Of a stretch of 34,226 bases of DNA, positions 1-8,460 are shown piece by piece. The notes under the pieces were generated by a model that had not been told where the DNA came from, did no database searches, and was given only the letters and a program-made list of their open reading frames with translations. Position numbers and translations under genes: made by a program. Numbering within the stretch: the first letter of the stretch is position 1; each line of letters opens with the position of its first letter. Source of the DNA: an uncultured beta proteobacterium (lineage in GTDB: Bacteria; Pseudomonadota; Gammaproteobacteria; Burkholderiales; Rhodocyclaceae); the NCBI GenBank assembly GCA_903886975.1, contig CAISOB010000040.1, positions 1-34,226 on the forward strand, read 5' to 3'.

Positions 1-438
1 AGTTTCACCTTCGAGCAGGACTTGCTCGACAACGGCGTCCCGGTCCGCCACATCGAAATCGGGCGCAACGTCCCGATGTACGTCAGCAATCGCGAATGCC
101 GGCCAGCCGGTATTTTCTCCGGACCGATGGTCGTCAGCATGCGGCCGATTCCGGCCGCGCTCGTGGACAAGGCGATCGCGATCACCGCGCGTTTTCGCCG
201 TGCGCACGGCGCGCCGGTGCACATCGGCGACCCCGCGGCGCTCGGCATCGCCGATCTGCAACGCGTCGATTTCGGTGACCCGCCCGAAATCCGCCCAGGC
301 GAAGTGCCGGTGTTCTGGGCTTGCGGCGTGACGCCGCAGATGGCGCTGCAGCGCGCCAAGCCCGACCTCGTCATCACGCATGCGCCAGGCTATATGTTCG
401 TTACCGACATCCGCGACCAGGACCTTGCCAAATGGTGA
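1..438 (+). CDS. DUF1445 / D-glutamate cyclase family protein, 3' part only
   Basis: The reading frame is open from the first base, so the gene begins upstream of the window; about 145 C-terminal residues are present against roughly 260 for the full family. The segments [34 protein letters not shown] and [12 protein letters not shown] are typical of the DUF1445 (UPF0317, YcsI, 'putative hydro-lyase') family. Established knowledge: this family is grouped with D-glutamate cyclase, which interconverts D-glutamate and 5-oxo-D-proline; the bacterial members are mostly untested. The stop overlaps the start of the next gene by 7 bases, so the two are probably translationally coupled. The pairing with a DUF4392 gene supports a role in D-glutamate/5-oxoproline metabolism, which remains inference. 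Confidence 0.85.
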   Translation, partial: SFTFEQDLLDNGVPVRHIEIGRNVPMYVSNRECRPAGIFSGPMVVSMRPIPAALVDKAIAITARFRRAHGAPVHIGDPAALGIADLQRVDFGDPPEIRPGEVPVFWACGVTPQMALQRAKPDLVITHAPGYMFVTDIRDQDLAKW

Positions 439-1349
439 ACGGCTCGCCTCTGCTCGGTGCGATCGACCGCATCGAAACGCTCTGCCGCCGCGATCCCGGC
501 GCCCGCGGCCTGGCGTCGTTCGCCGAAACCAGCGATCTGCTGGCGGCGGCGACCGATCTGCTGGCAAGCCCGCGTGTCCTGCTCGTCACCGGATTCTGCG
601 TTCGCGCGGCGATGATTGGCGAGACGGACGGCCCGCCGGGGACACTGGCACTCGCCGACGCCTTGCGCGCCCTCGACAAGGAGGTGCTTCTGATCACCGA
701 CGAGCACAGCAGCGGCCTCATCGCCGCCGGCTCGCCGGTTTTCGGTGGCGCACCTTTCCCGCTTTTGGTCTTGAGCCGGGACCAGGCGGCCGCCGACGCG
801 CAAATCGATGACCTCCTCGCCGCTTTCGCGCCGACGACGGTCGTTGCCATCGAGCGTCCCGGCAACGCCATCGACGGCCACCGCTATTCGATGCGCGGCG
901 AATGCCTGGACGATCTCGTGCCTGCTGCCGACCGCTTGCTGGCGCCGCCTGGTCAGCGCAACTACCGGACCATCGCCGTCGGTGACGGCGGCAACGAATT
1001 GGGCTGCGGCGGACTGCGCGAGCGCCTGATGGCGCACGTCGAGCATGGCGAGTTGATCTTCTGTGCGACTCCCGCCGATTACCTGATTCCGGCGGGCGTT
1101 TCGAACTGGGGGGCTTTCGCGCTGGTGGCCGCGCTCTCGCTTCTGTCCGGAAAGATGCTGCTGCGGCTGCCGGCAAACGAACGCTCGGTCTTGCAGGCGA
1201 TCTTCGAGGCCGGTGCCGTTGATGGGTGCACCCGGCGGCATGAGATTTCGGTCGATGGGCTAGGCTGGGACGACTATGCCGCTACCCTCACCGACATCCA
1301 CGCCGCGACGAGTGCGGCACTTTGCGCATCGCTCGCCGGCGATCGCTGA
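432..1349 (+). CDS. DUF4392 domain protein, D-glutamate cyclase C-terminal-like
   Basis: This 305-residue protein starts at the ATG inside the end of the DUF1445 gene (7-base overlap). An in-frame upstream extension to 321 exists but would lie wholly within the neighbour and is rejected. Visible landmarks are VLLVTGFCV (about 50-58), a segment with [15 protein letters not shown], the pair ITDEHSSGL and AIERPG, then [12 protein letters not shown] and a late [12 protein letters not shown]. These match the DUF4392 domain that forms the C-terminal part of eukaryotic D-glutamate cyclase (DGLUCY, formerly C14orf159), whose N-terminal part resembles DUF1445. Two adjacent bacterial genes therefore match the two halves of one animal enzyme. 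The substrate is inferred from that relationship; no signal peptide or membrane segment is seen. Confidence 0.8.
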   Translation: MVNGSPLLGAIDRIETLCRRDPGARGLASFAETSDLLAAATDLLASPRVLLVTGFCVRAAMIGETDGPPGTLALADALRALDKEVLLITDEHSSGLIAAGSPVFGGAPFPLLVLSRDQAAADAQIDDLLAAFAPTTVVAIERPGNAIDGHRYSMRGECLDDLVPAADRLLAPPGQRNYRTIAVGDGGNELGCGGLRERLMAHVEHGELIFCATPADYLIPAGVSNWGAFALVAALSLLSGKMLLRLPANERSVLQAIFEAGAVDGCTRRHEISVDGLGWDDYAATLTDIHAATSAALCASLAGDR

Positions 1350-1373
1350 ATCGCAGGCCGGCGGCTTCTGTTA

Positions 1374-1401
1374 GGCGTTGTGTAACGCGTTGTGTAACGC
1401 C
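1374..1401. repeat. Two tandem 12-base repeats with inverted ends
   Basis: GTTGTGTAACGC occurs twice head to tail (1377-1388 and 1389-1400). The block is bounded by GGCGTT and AACGCC, so it can fold into a stem, and each unit can form GCGTT/AACGC by itself. It lies 25 bases after the DUF4392 stop in the 240-base gap before the convergent yheT stop, so it may act in transcript ending, but there is no T-run. I see no gene in the rest of this gap. Confidence 0.5.
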
Positions 1402-1589
1402 TGCCTCTCAGCTCCGTTGTGTCGTGATAGGCTTGCGCATCAGGACAGGCGTCTCACAACCCTGAACAAATACCGGTCTGCGGATCGACGGACTACTTGC
1501 ACTGCGAAAACACTACCCACGTCAGAAATGGCTACGCGGGCCGGGTTCAAGTTCGTGAGGCAAGCCCCGGCGTTTGCTTCAGGCAAGCT

Positions 1590-2624
1590 CTAATCTGAAA
1601 TCGTGCGCCGTGCGCCCGATAATCCGAATGCCTCGTTTTCGAAGAAATGCAGCAGGCGTTGCGGCAGCCAGTCGAGCTTGCCGGGCAGGCTGCCGCTGAC
1701 AAAGCCGACATGCCCGCCTTCGCGCGGGAATTCTAGATGCACCTGAGCGCTGACCTCGTCGGTGCGCGGCAATACTTTCGCGGGCATGAAGGGGTCGTTC
1801 TGGGCGTTGAGCACCAGTGTCGGCAGCGCAATTGCCGGGAGCCACGGTTTGCTCGAGGCGCGCCGCCAGTAATCGTCGGCGCCGGCAAAACCGTGTACCG
1901 GCCCGGTGACCACGTCGTCGAAATCATAGACGGTCGCCGCGGCGCGTAGCCGGCGCGCGTCGAATAGACCCGGAAAGCGTTCGAGCATGGCCGCCGCGGT
2001 CGGCTTGAGCGTGTTGAGAAAATGCCGGCTATAGACGCGATTGAAACCGCGCCCAAGGTGGTGGCCGCAGGCCGCAAGGTCGACCGGTGCACTGACCGCG
2101 GCGGCGCCGTTCAGTAAACGCGCGGCCTCGGCGCCGCGCTCGCCGAGCCACTTGAGCAGAACGTTGCCGCCGAGCGAGACGCCCGCCGCATACAGCGCTC
2201 GCTGTGGGCAGTCGCGCTTGAGCCGATGCAGGATCCAGTCGATTTCGTCGCTGTCGCCGGAGTGGTAGGCGCGCGGCAGGCGGTTCGGCTCGCCGGAGCA
2301 GCCACGAAAATGCACGACTACGCCACGCCAGCCGGCCGCCGTTAGACCATGCATGAGCGAGAGCGCGTAGTGGCTTTGCGAGCTTCCTTCGAGGCCGTGA
2401 AAAAGAACCAGCAGCGGCGCCGCATTGTCCGCCGCGCCGGCGCCGTTCCAGTCGAGATCGATGAAATCGCCGTCGGGCGTTTCCCAGCGCTCACGTCGGT
2501 AAGGGCAGGGGCGCGGCTTGATCAGCAGCGGATAGATCGTCTGGGCGTGGCCGCCAGGGAGCCACTTCGGCGCGCGATAAGGAATCATTCCGGGAATCAC
2601 TGCGGCAATCGCGGCCGGCGTCAA
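1590..2624 (-). CDS. yheT: YheT-like alpha/beta-fold hydrolase
   Basis: The protein of 344 residues (TTG start) or 332 (ATG at 2588) belongs to the YheT/COG0429 alpha/beta hydrolases. Numbering from the TTG, the nucleophile elbow G-V-S-L-G places Ser150, Asp277 lies in NAQNDPFMP and His305 in EGGHVGFV, giving a full Ser-Asp-His triad. WLPGGHAQTIYP and the PDGDFIDLDW stretch near the N-terminus are family hallmarks, and LFHGLEGSS supplies the oxyanion region. There is no signal peptide, so it is cytoplasmic. The TTG overlaps the upstream stop by four bases, which favours coupling, but the internal ATG is a reasonable alternative. It is the last gene of the ilvE-waaF operon. The natural substrate of YheT proteins is not well defined. 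Confidence 0.88.
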   Translation of the reverse strand: MTPAAIAAVIPGMIPYRAPKWLPGGHAQTIYPLLIKPRPCPYRRERWETPDGDFIDLDWNGAGAADNAAPLLVLFHGLEGSSQSHYALSLMHGLTAAGWRGVVVHFRGCSGEPNRLPRAYHSGDSDEIDWILHRLKRDCPQRALYAAGVSLGGNVLLKWLGERGAEAARLLNGAAAVSAPVDLAACGHHLGRGFNRVYSRHFLNTLKPTAAAMLERFPGLFDARRLRAAATVYDFDDVVTGPVHGFAGADDYWRRASSKPWLPAIALPTLVLNAQNDPFMPAKVLPRTDEVSAQVHLEFPREGGHVGFVSGSLPGKLDWLPQRLLHFFENEAFGLSGARRTISD

Positions 2625-3079
2625 TGCAGTGTACGCCTGCGGCCTTTTTCGCTGCCGGCCGACGCTTTGCTGTCGGAATCCGCCACTTCGCCATCGGCGG
2701 CCGTAGACACGTGGTGCGCGAGCAGGCGCCAGCCGTTGGCGCCACGCTGAAACACGTTGGTCGCCAGCAGCGGGCCGTGCGCGGTCGGTTCGTCGCCGAG
2801 ATACAGCGTCTCGACCACGCTGTGGACATCGAGCATCAGGCTCTTCCAGCTCGCGCTGATCTTGACGCGCACGGTGAGCGGCGGGTTGTTGGCGAAAATC
2901 GCGCGCCAGCTCTCGCGGATGGCCATCGGCCCGGACAGCCGTTCGCCGGTCGGATGAATGCAGACGATTTCCTCGTCGTCGGCCCAGACGTTCATCAGCG
3001 CCTCAAGATCGGCGCGGCCGATGGCATCGTAGAAGGCCTCTTCGGCGTCCTCGGCACTGGCGAAAAATGCGGCCGTCAT
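2621..3079 (-). CDS. NTF2-like (SnoaL/DUF4440-type) protein
   Basis: This small protein of 152 residues has a nuclear-transport-factor-2-like fold signature: an N-terminal helix (AEEAFYDAIGRADLEALM), then WADDEEIVCIHPTGERLSGP, and the C-terminal strands ATNVFQRGANGWRLLAHHVS. Such domains form cone-shaped pockets that bind or isomerise small molecules, but the fold alone does not give a substrate. The start is the ATG at 3079, which overlaps the waaF stop as ATGA. A longer in-frame extension inside waaF is rejected. The Lys/Ser-rich tail after residue 135 is probably disordered. Its position between waaF and yheT recurs in related genomes (recollection), with no known functional link. Confidence 0.8.
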   Translation of the reverse strand: MTAAFFASAEDAEEAFYDAIGRADLEALMNVWADDEEIVCIHPTGERLSGPMAIRESWRAIFANNPPLTVRVKISASWKSLMLDVHSVVETLYLGDEPTAHGPLLATNVFQRGANGWRLLAHHVSTAADGEVADSDSKASAGSEKGRRRTLH

Positions 3080-4113
3080 GATGGCGCTCCGGCGGGGACG
3101 CTCACGCGACTCGCCGCAAGACAAGCATCGAGCACGCGCGACGGCTCGAGCTTGTTCAGGCAGTCGAAGTGGCCGAGCGGGCAGACCCGAGCAAAGCAAG
3201 GGCTGCATTCGAGATTCAGACTGACGATGTGCGCGTCGAGTGAGAGCGGCGGCGTGAAGGCCGGCGAGGATGAGCCGTACACCGCGACGAGCGGGCGCGC
3301 CAGCGCTGCGGCGACATGCATCAAACCCGAATCGTTGCACACGACGATGCTGGCCGCGGCGATGAGATCGATGGCCTGGGTCAGCGTCGTGCTGCCGCAG
3401 AGATTATGCGGCGGCGCCGCCGCAGCCAGGCGGACGATGCCGTCGGCGACCGCTTTGTCCTTGCCCGAGCCGAGCAGCCAGACGGCGTAGCCGCGCCGGG
3501 TGAGATCGTCGGAGAGAGCTGCGAAATGGCGCTCCGGCCAGCGCTTGGCCGGACCGTATTCGGCGCCCGGGCAGAACACCGCGATTCTTTCCGGACGCGC
3601 AAGCCGCAGCGCCGCCAGCGTCGCCTCTTGCCGCGCGCTGCTCGAGGCAAGACGCGGCAAGGGCAGCGGCAGCGGCAAGGGCGCGCCGACAGCCTCGGCG
3701 AGCTGCGCGAAGCGTTCGCTCATCTGTGGCAACCTGGCTTCGTCGAGCGTGTGGCGGCGATTGACCAGCAGGTAGCGGCCTTCGCCGGTGAAACCGATGC
3801 GCTCGGGAATTCCTGCGAGAACGGGGATGAGTGCGGACTTGAACGAGTTGGGCAAGAGGTAGGCGCGCTGGTAATCGCCTTGCGCCAGCGTGCGCGCGAG
3901 GCGATAGCGCGCCAGGAGCGCAAGCTGGCCGTGCGCGAACGGGCTCTCGATGATCCGGCTGATTTGCGGCATGCGTTCGAGCACCGGCGCGACCCAGGGC
4001 GGCGCCAGCGCGTCGAGCTGCAGCCCGGGGGTGTATTGATGCAGGCGCATGAACAGCGCCTGGGCCATGACCGTATCGCCTATCCAGGCCGGGGCGATGA
4101 TCAGCGCTTTCAT
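3076..4113 (-). CDS. waaF: ADP-heptose--LPS heptosyltransferase II
   Basis: WaaF adds the second L-glycero-D-manno-heptose to the inner core of lipopolysaccharide at the cytoplasmic face of the inner membrane. The 345-residue length is usual for the GT9 family. Seen in the sequence: the N-terminal MKALIIAPAWIGDTVMAQAL motif, PNSFKSALIP, the nucleotide-sugar motif PGAEYGPAKRWPERHF (about 182-197), the acceptor-side NDSGLMHVAAAL, and the WaaF-type Cys-rich end (SLNLECSPCFARVCPLGHFDC). The start is the ATG at 4113; longer in-frame codons run into the upstream zinc-finger gene. An unusual alternating PLPLPLPLP (145-153) sits in the linker between the two Rossmann domains. The gene implies a Gram-negative envelope with heptose-containing LPS. 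Confidence 0.95.
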   Translation of the reverse strand: MKALIIAPAWIGDTVMAQALFMRLHQYTPGLQLDALAPPWVAPVLERMPQISRIIESPFAHGQLALLARYRLARTLAQGDYQRAYLLPNSFKSALIPVLAGIPERIGFTGEGRYLLVNRRHTLDEARLPQMSERFAQLAEAVGAPLPLPLPLPRLASSSARQEATLAALRLARPERIAVFCPGAEYGPAKRWPERHFAALSDDLTRRGYAVWLLGSGKDKAVADGIVRLAAAAPPHNLCGSTTLTQAIDLIAAASIVVCNDSGLMHVAAALARPLVAVYGSSSPAFTPPLSLDAHIVSLNLECSPCFARVCPLGHFDCLNKLEPSRVLDACLAASRVSVPAGAPS

Positions 4114-4145
4114 CGCCGGGCGGTCGGTGCCGGTTACGGCGAGCT

Positions 4146-4352
4146 TCAGTGCTGCCCCTTGGGCAACTCGCCCGTGAACACATAGTGCGCGCTGCAGTAG
4201 GGGCAGACGACATCGCCGCTGCTGGTGATGTCGAGAAAGACGCGCGGATGGCGCGCCCACAGCGGCGCGTCGGGCAGCGGGCAATACAGCGGCAGCTGAT
4301 GCGCGGTGATTGCGATGGGGGTGTCTTTTTTCACTGCGCTGGGTTCGGCCAT
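4146..4352 (-). CDS. CHCC-type zinc-finger protein
   Basis: This 68-residue protein carries the zf-CHCC pattern with Cys24, His35, Cys50 and Cys53, in the context HPRVFLDITSSGDVVCPYCS. The fold is shared with the NDUFS6/13-kDa subunit of mitochondrial complex I, but the bacterial stand-alone role is not established. The ATG at 4352 is preferred because AAGG lies about 10 bases upstream and the protein then has the usual length; a TTG at 4385 would overlap the ilvE stop. It lies between ilvE and waaF, an arrangement I recall as common in betaproteobacteria. It is probably co-transcribed with both. Confidence 0.82.
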   Translation of the reverse strand: MAEPSAVKKDTPIAITAHQLPLYCPLPDAPLWARHPRVFLDITSSGDVVCPYCSAHYVFTGELPKGQH

Positions 4353-4381
4353 GGTTCGTAACCTTGTCTTCAATGAATCGA

Positions 4382-5302
4382 TCAAACGTAACTGAGCCAG
4401 TCGGCGTGCGCCGGTTCCCGCCCATTGACGCAGTCGAAGAACAGGTTCTGCAGCCTGGCGGTGAGCGGCCCGCGCATGCCGGCGCCGATCTGGCGGTTGT
4501 CGAGTTCGCGGATCGGCGTGATTTCAGCGGCGGTGCCGGTGAAGAAGGCTTCGTCGGCGCAATACACTTCGTCGCGCGTGATGCGCTTCTCGATCACCGC
4601 GATGCCGAGATCCTCGGCGAGCGTGAGCACCGACTTGCGCGTGATGCCTTCGAGGCAGGAGGTCAAATCCGGCGTGTACAACTTGCCGCCCTTGGCGATG
4701 AAGATGTTCTCGCCGGCGCCTTCGGCGACATAGCCGTCAACGTCGAGCAGCAGCGCTTCGTCGTAACCGTCCTGGGCGACTTCCTGGTGCGCGAGGATCG
4801 AGTTGGTATAGGTGCCGACCGATTTGGAGCGGCACATGTTGATGTTGACGTGATGGCGGGTGAAGGAAGAGGTCTTGACGCGAATCCCCTTTTCCATCCC
4901 TTCGGCGCCGAGGTAGGCGCCCCACGGCCAGGCGGCGATGGCGACATGGGTGGACAGGGCGTTCGCGGCGATGCCCATGGCCTCCGAACCGTAGAAGACG
5001 ATCGGGCGGATATAGCAGGATTCGAGCTGGTTGGCGCGTACGACTTCCTTGTGCGCGGCGAGCAGGGTCGCGCGGTCGTAGGGCATTTTCATCTGGAAAA
5101 TGTGCGCCGAGTTGAACAGCCGTTCGGTGTGCTCCTCGAGGCGGAAAATGGCCGTGCCTTTTTCGGCCTTGTAAGCGCGAATTCCCTCGAAAACGCCCAT
5201 GCCGTAGTGCAGGGTGTGGGTCAGCACGTGCGTCGTGGCCTCGCGCCACGGCACCAGTTTGCCGTCTTTCCAGATGAATCCGTCGCGGTCCGCCATGGAC
5301 AT
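4382..5302 (-). CDS. ilvE: Branched-chain amino acid aminotransferase
   Basis: IlvE is a cytoplasmic PLP enzyme that transfers the amino group between glutamate and the keto acids of leucine, isoleucine and valine, the last step of their synthesis. The 306-residue length fits. The Schiff-base lysine is Lys160 (in CRSKSVGTYTNS), at the same number as in E. coli. Other hallmarks are LHYGMGVFEGIRAY, YIRPIVFYG, the class IV signature around DGYVAEGAGENIF, and FFTGTAAEITPI. It is the first gene of the minus-strand operon and diverges from nudJ. The start MSMADRD offers two ATG codons two residues apart; the first is given. Confidence 0.96.
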   Translation of the reverse strand: MSMADRDGFIWKDGKLVPWREATTHVLTHTLHYGMGVFEGIRAYKAEKGTAIFRLEEHTERLFNSAHIFQMKMPYDRATLLAAHKEVVRANQLESCYIRPIVFYGSEAMGIAANALSTHVAIAAWPWGAYLGAEGMEKGIRVKTSSFTRHHVNINMCRSKSVGTYTNSILAHQEVAQDGYDEALLLDVDGYVAEGAGENIFIAKGGKLYTPDLTSCLEGITRKSVLTLAEDLGIAVIEKRITRDEVYCADEAFFTGTAAEITPIRELDNRQIGAGMRGPLTARLQNLFFDCVNGREPAHADWLSYV

Positions 5303-5405
5303 GGTCTTCTCCCGTTTGCCGCAATTTTCGAAAGGGAAATTCTAGCCGATTTCGCCCTCCCGTTGGCGGTAAAATAGCCGCTTTGCGTTATCTGACAACC
5401 CCGTC
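5303..5405. promoter_or_regulatory. Divergent ilvE / nudJ promoter region
   Basis: These 103 bases separate two divergently transcribed operons and must hold their promoters. On the plus strand TAAAAT at 5370-5375 (context GCGGTAAAATAGCCGC) is a good -10 candidate for nudJ, but I cannot place a convincing -35 at 16-18 bases. The same GGTAAAATAGC sequence occurs upstream of purB (19043-19053), which supports a common local promoter style. Confidence 0.35.
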
Positions 5406-5852
5406 ATGATCTGGAAACCGCATGTCACCGTCGCCGCCGTGATCGAACGCGAAGGGGAGTTCCTGCTCGTCGAAGAGGAGACCGACGAGGGCGTCCGCTT
5501 CAACCAGCCAGCCGGTCACCTCGAATGCCGCGAGGCGCTCTGTGATGCGGTGGTCCGCGAGGTGCTCGAAGAAACCGGTTACGACTTTGTTCCACGCACT
5601 CTGGTCGGCGTCTACAACTGGCGCAATGAGGCCAAGGACATCACCTATCTGCGCTTTGCCTTCGCCGGCGAGATCACCGGGCATGATGCGGCGCGCCGGC
5701 TCGACGAAGGAATCATCGCGGCGCGCTGGATGACTTTACCGGCAATCTGCGCCCTCGCGGACCGGCACCGCAGCCCGCTGATCCTACGCTGCATCGAGGA
5801 CTGGCAGGCCGGACGCCGGTATCCGCTCGATCTGATCGTGCATTATTCATGA
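5406..5852 (+). CDS. nudJ: NudJ-like Nudix pyrophosphatase
   Basis: The 148-residue protein has a complete Nudix box at residues 37-59: Gly37, then Glu43, and the REVLEETGY core that binds the catalytic divalent metals. The start KPHVTVAAVIE and the end RRYPLDLIVHY closely follow E. coli NudJ, a phosphatase of thiamine pyrophosphates and of nucleoside di- and triphosphates in the cytoplasm. The actual substrate here cannot be read from sequence. It is the first gene of a plus-strand cluster. Its stop overlaps the next start as ATGA, and mnmA lies one gene further on, an association also seen in E. coli, where nudJ neighbours mnmA. Confidence 0.93.
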   Translation: MIWKPHVTVAAVIEREGEFLLVEEETDEGVRFNQPAGHLECREALCDAVVREVLEETGYDFVPRTLVGVYNWRNEAKDITYLRFAFAGEITGHDAARRLDEGIIAARWMTLPAICALADRHRSPLILRCIEDWQAGRRYPLDLIVHYS

Positions 5853-6415
5853 AGTGGGCCGGCGGCTTCTTCTTGTTCTGCGCCCTGACCGCTATAGCCG
5901 ACGAAAGCGTCTCGATCTGCTACAACTACGGTTGTTATGCGCAGGCGGAGATCGTCTATAGCGAGAAGCAGTTGAACGATATCAGCTTGCTCCTCACCAG
6001 TGCGAAGGATGCCGCGCAGGAACGCGCGGTACTCGGCACCGCGATCGGTCGTCTGCTCGGCTGGGCCGGCGAGCAATCGCCGATCAAGGCGGATCGAGGC
6101 GGCAATTATGCCGACGACGGGGTGGACGGCAAAATGGATTGCATCGATCACGCAACGACGACGACGCGTCTGCTGCGGCTGCTCGAGCGGCGCGGCTGGT
6201 TGCGCTATCACCGCGTTCTCGAATCGGCGCAACGGCCCTACCTGCTGATCGCAACGCATTACTCAGCGCAGATCGAGGAAGTCGCACAAGCGAAAGCGGG
6301 TAATGCGCCGGCGCGCTATGCCGTCGATAGCTGGTTTTTTGATAACGGCCGGCCGGCGGTGGTTATGCCGCTTTCGCGCTGGTTGCACGGAGAAAGTCCG
6401 AATGTCGATGACTGA
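5849..6415 (+). CDS. Exported protein of unknown function between nudJ and mnmA
   Basis: I do not recognise a named family. The 188-residue product begins with a short hydrophobic signal peptide ([15 protein letters not shown], likely cut near residue 17 before DES), so the mature protein is probably periplasmic. Mature-part features are a Cys pair ([13 protein letters not shown]), a central [20 protein letters not shown] with a third Cys beside Asp and His, and a late [20 protein letters not shown]. The central Cys-His with later His/Asp residues could suggest a cysteine-hydrolase-like (transglutaminase-type) active site, but this is only an impression. The gene overlaps nudJ by 4 bases and mnmA by 14, so all three are translationally linked. 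Confidence 0.85.
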   Translation: MKWAGGFFLFCALTAIADESVSICYNYGCYAQAEIVYSEKQLNDISLLLTSAKDAAQERAVLGTAIGRLLGWAGEQSPIKADRGGNYADDGVDGKMDCIDHATTTTRLLRLLERRGWLRYHRVLESAQRPYLLIATHYSAQIEEVAQAKAGNAPARYAVDSWFFDNGRPAVVMPLSRWLHGESPNVDD

Positions 6416-7511
6416 GCACGGAACGGTGGTGGTCGGATTGTCGGGTGGCGTCGATTCGGCGGTCGCGGCGCTGCTGCTCAAAGCGCAGGGCTGGAAGGTC
6501 ATCGGCTTGTTCATGAAGAACTGGGAGGACGATGATGATGACGAGTATTGTTCATCGCGCGAGGACCTGATCGACGTGATGAGCGTTGCCGACAAGATCG
6601 GCATCGACGTCGAAGTGGTGAACTTCGCGAGCGAATACAAGGAGCGCGTCTTCGCGCAATTCCTCAGCGAATACCAGGCCGGGCGCACGCCCAATCCCGA
6701 CGTCCTGTGCAATTCGGAAATCAAGTTTCGCGCTTTCCTCGAGCACGCGATGCAGATGGGCGCCGACAAGATCGCCACCGGCCATTACGCGGGCGTGCGC
6801 GAATCGAACGATGGCGACCGTACCTTCCAGTTGCTCAAGGCCGAGGACGGCAGCAAGGATCAAAGCTATTTCCTGCACCGCCTGAACCAGCAGCAGCTCG
6901 CGAAGACGCTTTTTCCGCTCGCCAACCTGTACAAGCGCGATGTGCGCAAGATGGCCGAGGAAGCAGGGCTGCACGTCGCGGCAAAGAAGGATTCGACAGG
7001 CATCTGCTTTATCGGCGAGCGGCCGTTCAAGGAATTTCTATTGCGTTACCTGCCTCGCGCACAGGGCGAAATCCGCTGCCTTGACGATGACAAAGTCATC
7101 GGTGAGCACGACGGCCTGGCCTTTCACACGATCGGCCAGCGCAAGGGCCTGCACGTCGGCGGGACGAAGAAATACGCCCGAGACGGCGAGCACGACGCCT
7201 GGTTCGTCGCCGCCAAGGACATGGCCGCCAACGTCCTCTACGTCGTGCAGGGACACGACCATCCGGCCCTGCTCGTCGAGGAATTGCGCGCCGAACAGTT
7301 GTCGTGGATCTCCGGAAAGATGCCGCATACCCATTGGGTCTACGGGACCAAGACGCGCTACCGCCAGGCCGATGCCGCGTGCGAGATCGAAGCGGTCGAC
7401 GCGCAATCCTGCCTGATCCGCTTCGCCGAGCCGCAGTGGGCGGTGACGCCCGGGCAATCGGCGGTGGTCTACGAGAGCCGGGTCTGTCTCGGCGGCGGGG
7501 TGATCGTTTGA
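6402..7511 (+). CDS. mnmA: tRNA-specific 2-thiouridylase MnmA
   Basis: MnmA activates uridine 34 of tRNA-Lys, -Glu and -Gln with ATP and inserts sulfur to give 2-thiouridine, receiving sulfur from a relay. The 369-residue protein shows the ATP-binding PP-loop SGGVDS (14-19), the catalytic Cys103 in [12 protein letters not shown] and the second catalytic Cys202 in [10 protein letters not shown], as well as [10 protein letters not shown]. The start is the ATG at 6402, 14 bases inside the preceding gene, with another ATG two codons later. A long in-frame extension to 6303 would only re-read that gene. Being coupled to nudJ and the exported protein gives it no separate promoter that I can see. 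Confidence 0.96.
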   Translation: MSMTEHGTVVVGLSGGVDSAVAALLLKAQGWKVIGLFMKNWEDDDDDEYCSSREDLIDVMSVADKIGIDVEVVNFASEYKERVFAQFLSEYQAGRTPNPDVLCNSEIKFRAFLEHAMQMGADKIATGHYAGVRESNDGDRTFQLLKAEDGSKDQSYFLHRLNQQQLAKTLFPLANLYKRDVRKMAEEAGLHVAAKKDSTGICFIGERPFKEFLLRYLPRAQGEIRCLDDDKVIGEHDGLAFHTIGQRKGLHVGGTKKYARDGEHDAWFVAAKDMAANVLYVVQGHDHPALLVEELRAEQLSWISGKMPHTHWVYGTKTRYRQADAACEIEAVDAQSCLIRFAEPQWAVTPGQSAVVYESRVCLGGGVIV

Positions 7512-7535
7512 AGATATCAAAGACATTGGCATAAC

Positions 7536-8459
7536 ATGCCGCCAAATCTGCCTGTGCGTACCCTTCTGGGCAGCGTTGCGCTGGCTGCGCTCGGCTACCT
7601 CGGCCTGTCGCTGTGGGCCGGCTGGCGCGAGGTACTGGCAGCGGTTGTTCAGGTCGGCCCGCTGATGCTGATCGGCTTGCTGTTGCTGTCGCTGACCAAC
7701 TACTTGCTGCGCTTTCTGCGCTGGGGCCGTTACCTCGCGCTGCTTGACGCGCCGGTCGCGTGGCGCATCAACCTCGAAGTCTATTTCTCCGGCTTCGCGC
7801 TGACCACCAGCCCGGGCAAACTCGGCGAAATGCTGCGCTCCGTCCTGCTCAAGGCGCACGGTGTTCCGGCGCCGGTCAGCGTCGCCGCCTTCTTCGCCGA
7901 GCGCTTCAGCGATCTTCTGTCCATCCTCGTTCTCACCGCCGTCGGTCTCTGGGCCTACGCGCCGGCGAGACCTGTGGTCGGTCTGGCGCTTGCCGGCGTG
8001 ATCGCCGCGCTGCTGCTCGTGCAATGGACGCGCCTGATCTCCGCCATCGAGCGCCGGGCCGCCGTGCGCACGCAAAGATGGGCAAGACTTATCGTGCACC
8101 TGTGCGAGGTCATCCTGCATTTTCGCCGTTGCTTTGGCTTGGCGGCGCTCGGCCTGGGGCTCTTCATCGGCGTCGCCGCTTGGTTCGCCGAGGGCTTCGG
8201 TTTCTGGTGGCTGCTCGGTGCGCTCGGCAATCCCCTGCCGCTGCCCGCAGCGGTTTTCATCTATGCCTTTGCCATGCTCGTCGGCGGCCTGTCTTTCCTG
8301 CCCGGGGGGCTTGGCAGCAGCGAAGCGGTGATGATCGCGCTGCTCGTCGGTAAGGGCTTTCCCGCTGCGGCTGCGGTCACCGCAACGCTGATCTGCCGGC
8401 TGGCGACGTTATGGTTCGCGGTCGGGCTGGGCGCGGTTTTCCTGGCCAGGCAGCGCTGA
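7536..8459 (+). CDS. Lysylphosphatidylglycerol synthase TM-domain / flippase-like membrane protein
   Basis: The 307-residue integral membrane protein belongs to the UPF0104/LPG_synthase_TM superfamily (PF03706). Hallmarks are the NYLLRFLRWGRYL stretch after TM2, TTSPGKLGEMLRSVLL, FFAERFSDLLS and SFLPGGLGSSEAVM. About eight hydrophobic segments are visible. There is no soluble aminoacyltransferase domain, so this is the membrane part alone; other stand-alone members have been proposed to flip or carry lipid-linked molecules. Its stop is one base before the DprE1-like start. Together with the two genes downstream this suggests movement of a polyprenyl-phosphate pentose across the inner membrane (inference). 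No clear Shine-Dalgarno is seen before its ATG. Confidence 0.85.
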   Translation: MPPNLPVRTLLGSVALAALGYLGLSLWAGWREVLAAVVQVGPLMLIGLLLLSLTNYLLRFLRWGRYLALLDAPVAWRINLEVYFSGFALTTSPGKLGEMLRSVLLKAHGVPAPVSVAAFFAERFSDLLSILVLTAVGLWAYAPARPVVGLALAGVIAALLLVQWTRLISAIERRAAVRTQRWARLIVHLCEVILHFRRCFGLAALGLGLFIGVAAWFAEGFGFWWLLGALGNPLPLPAAVFIYAFAMLVGGLSFLPGGLGSSEAVMIALLVGKGFPAAAAVTATLICRLATLWFAVGLGAVFLARQR

Positions 8460-8460
8460 C

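Noticed and set aside
390..1241. Long antisense frame opposite the DUF4392 gene
   Set aside because: Arg/Gln/Ala-rich shadow of a GC-rich gene; the plus-strand frame has clear family motifs and coupling.
1374..1401. Start of a CRISPR array
   Set aside because: Only two 12-base units without spacers; no cas genes anywhere in the window.
1378..1593. Possible 71-codon gene between the DUF4392 gene and yheT
   Set aside because: It begins within the GTTGTGTAACGC tandem repeat, has no ribosome site and no protein-like blocks.
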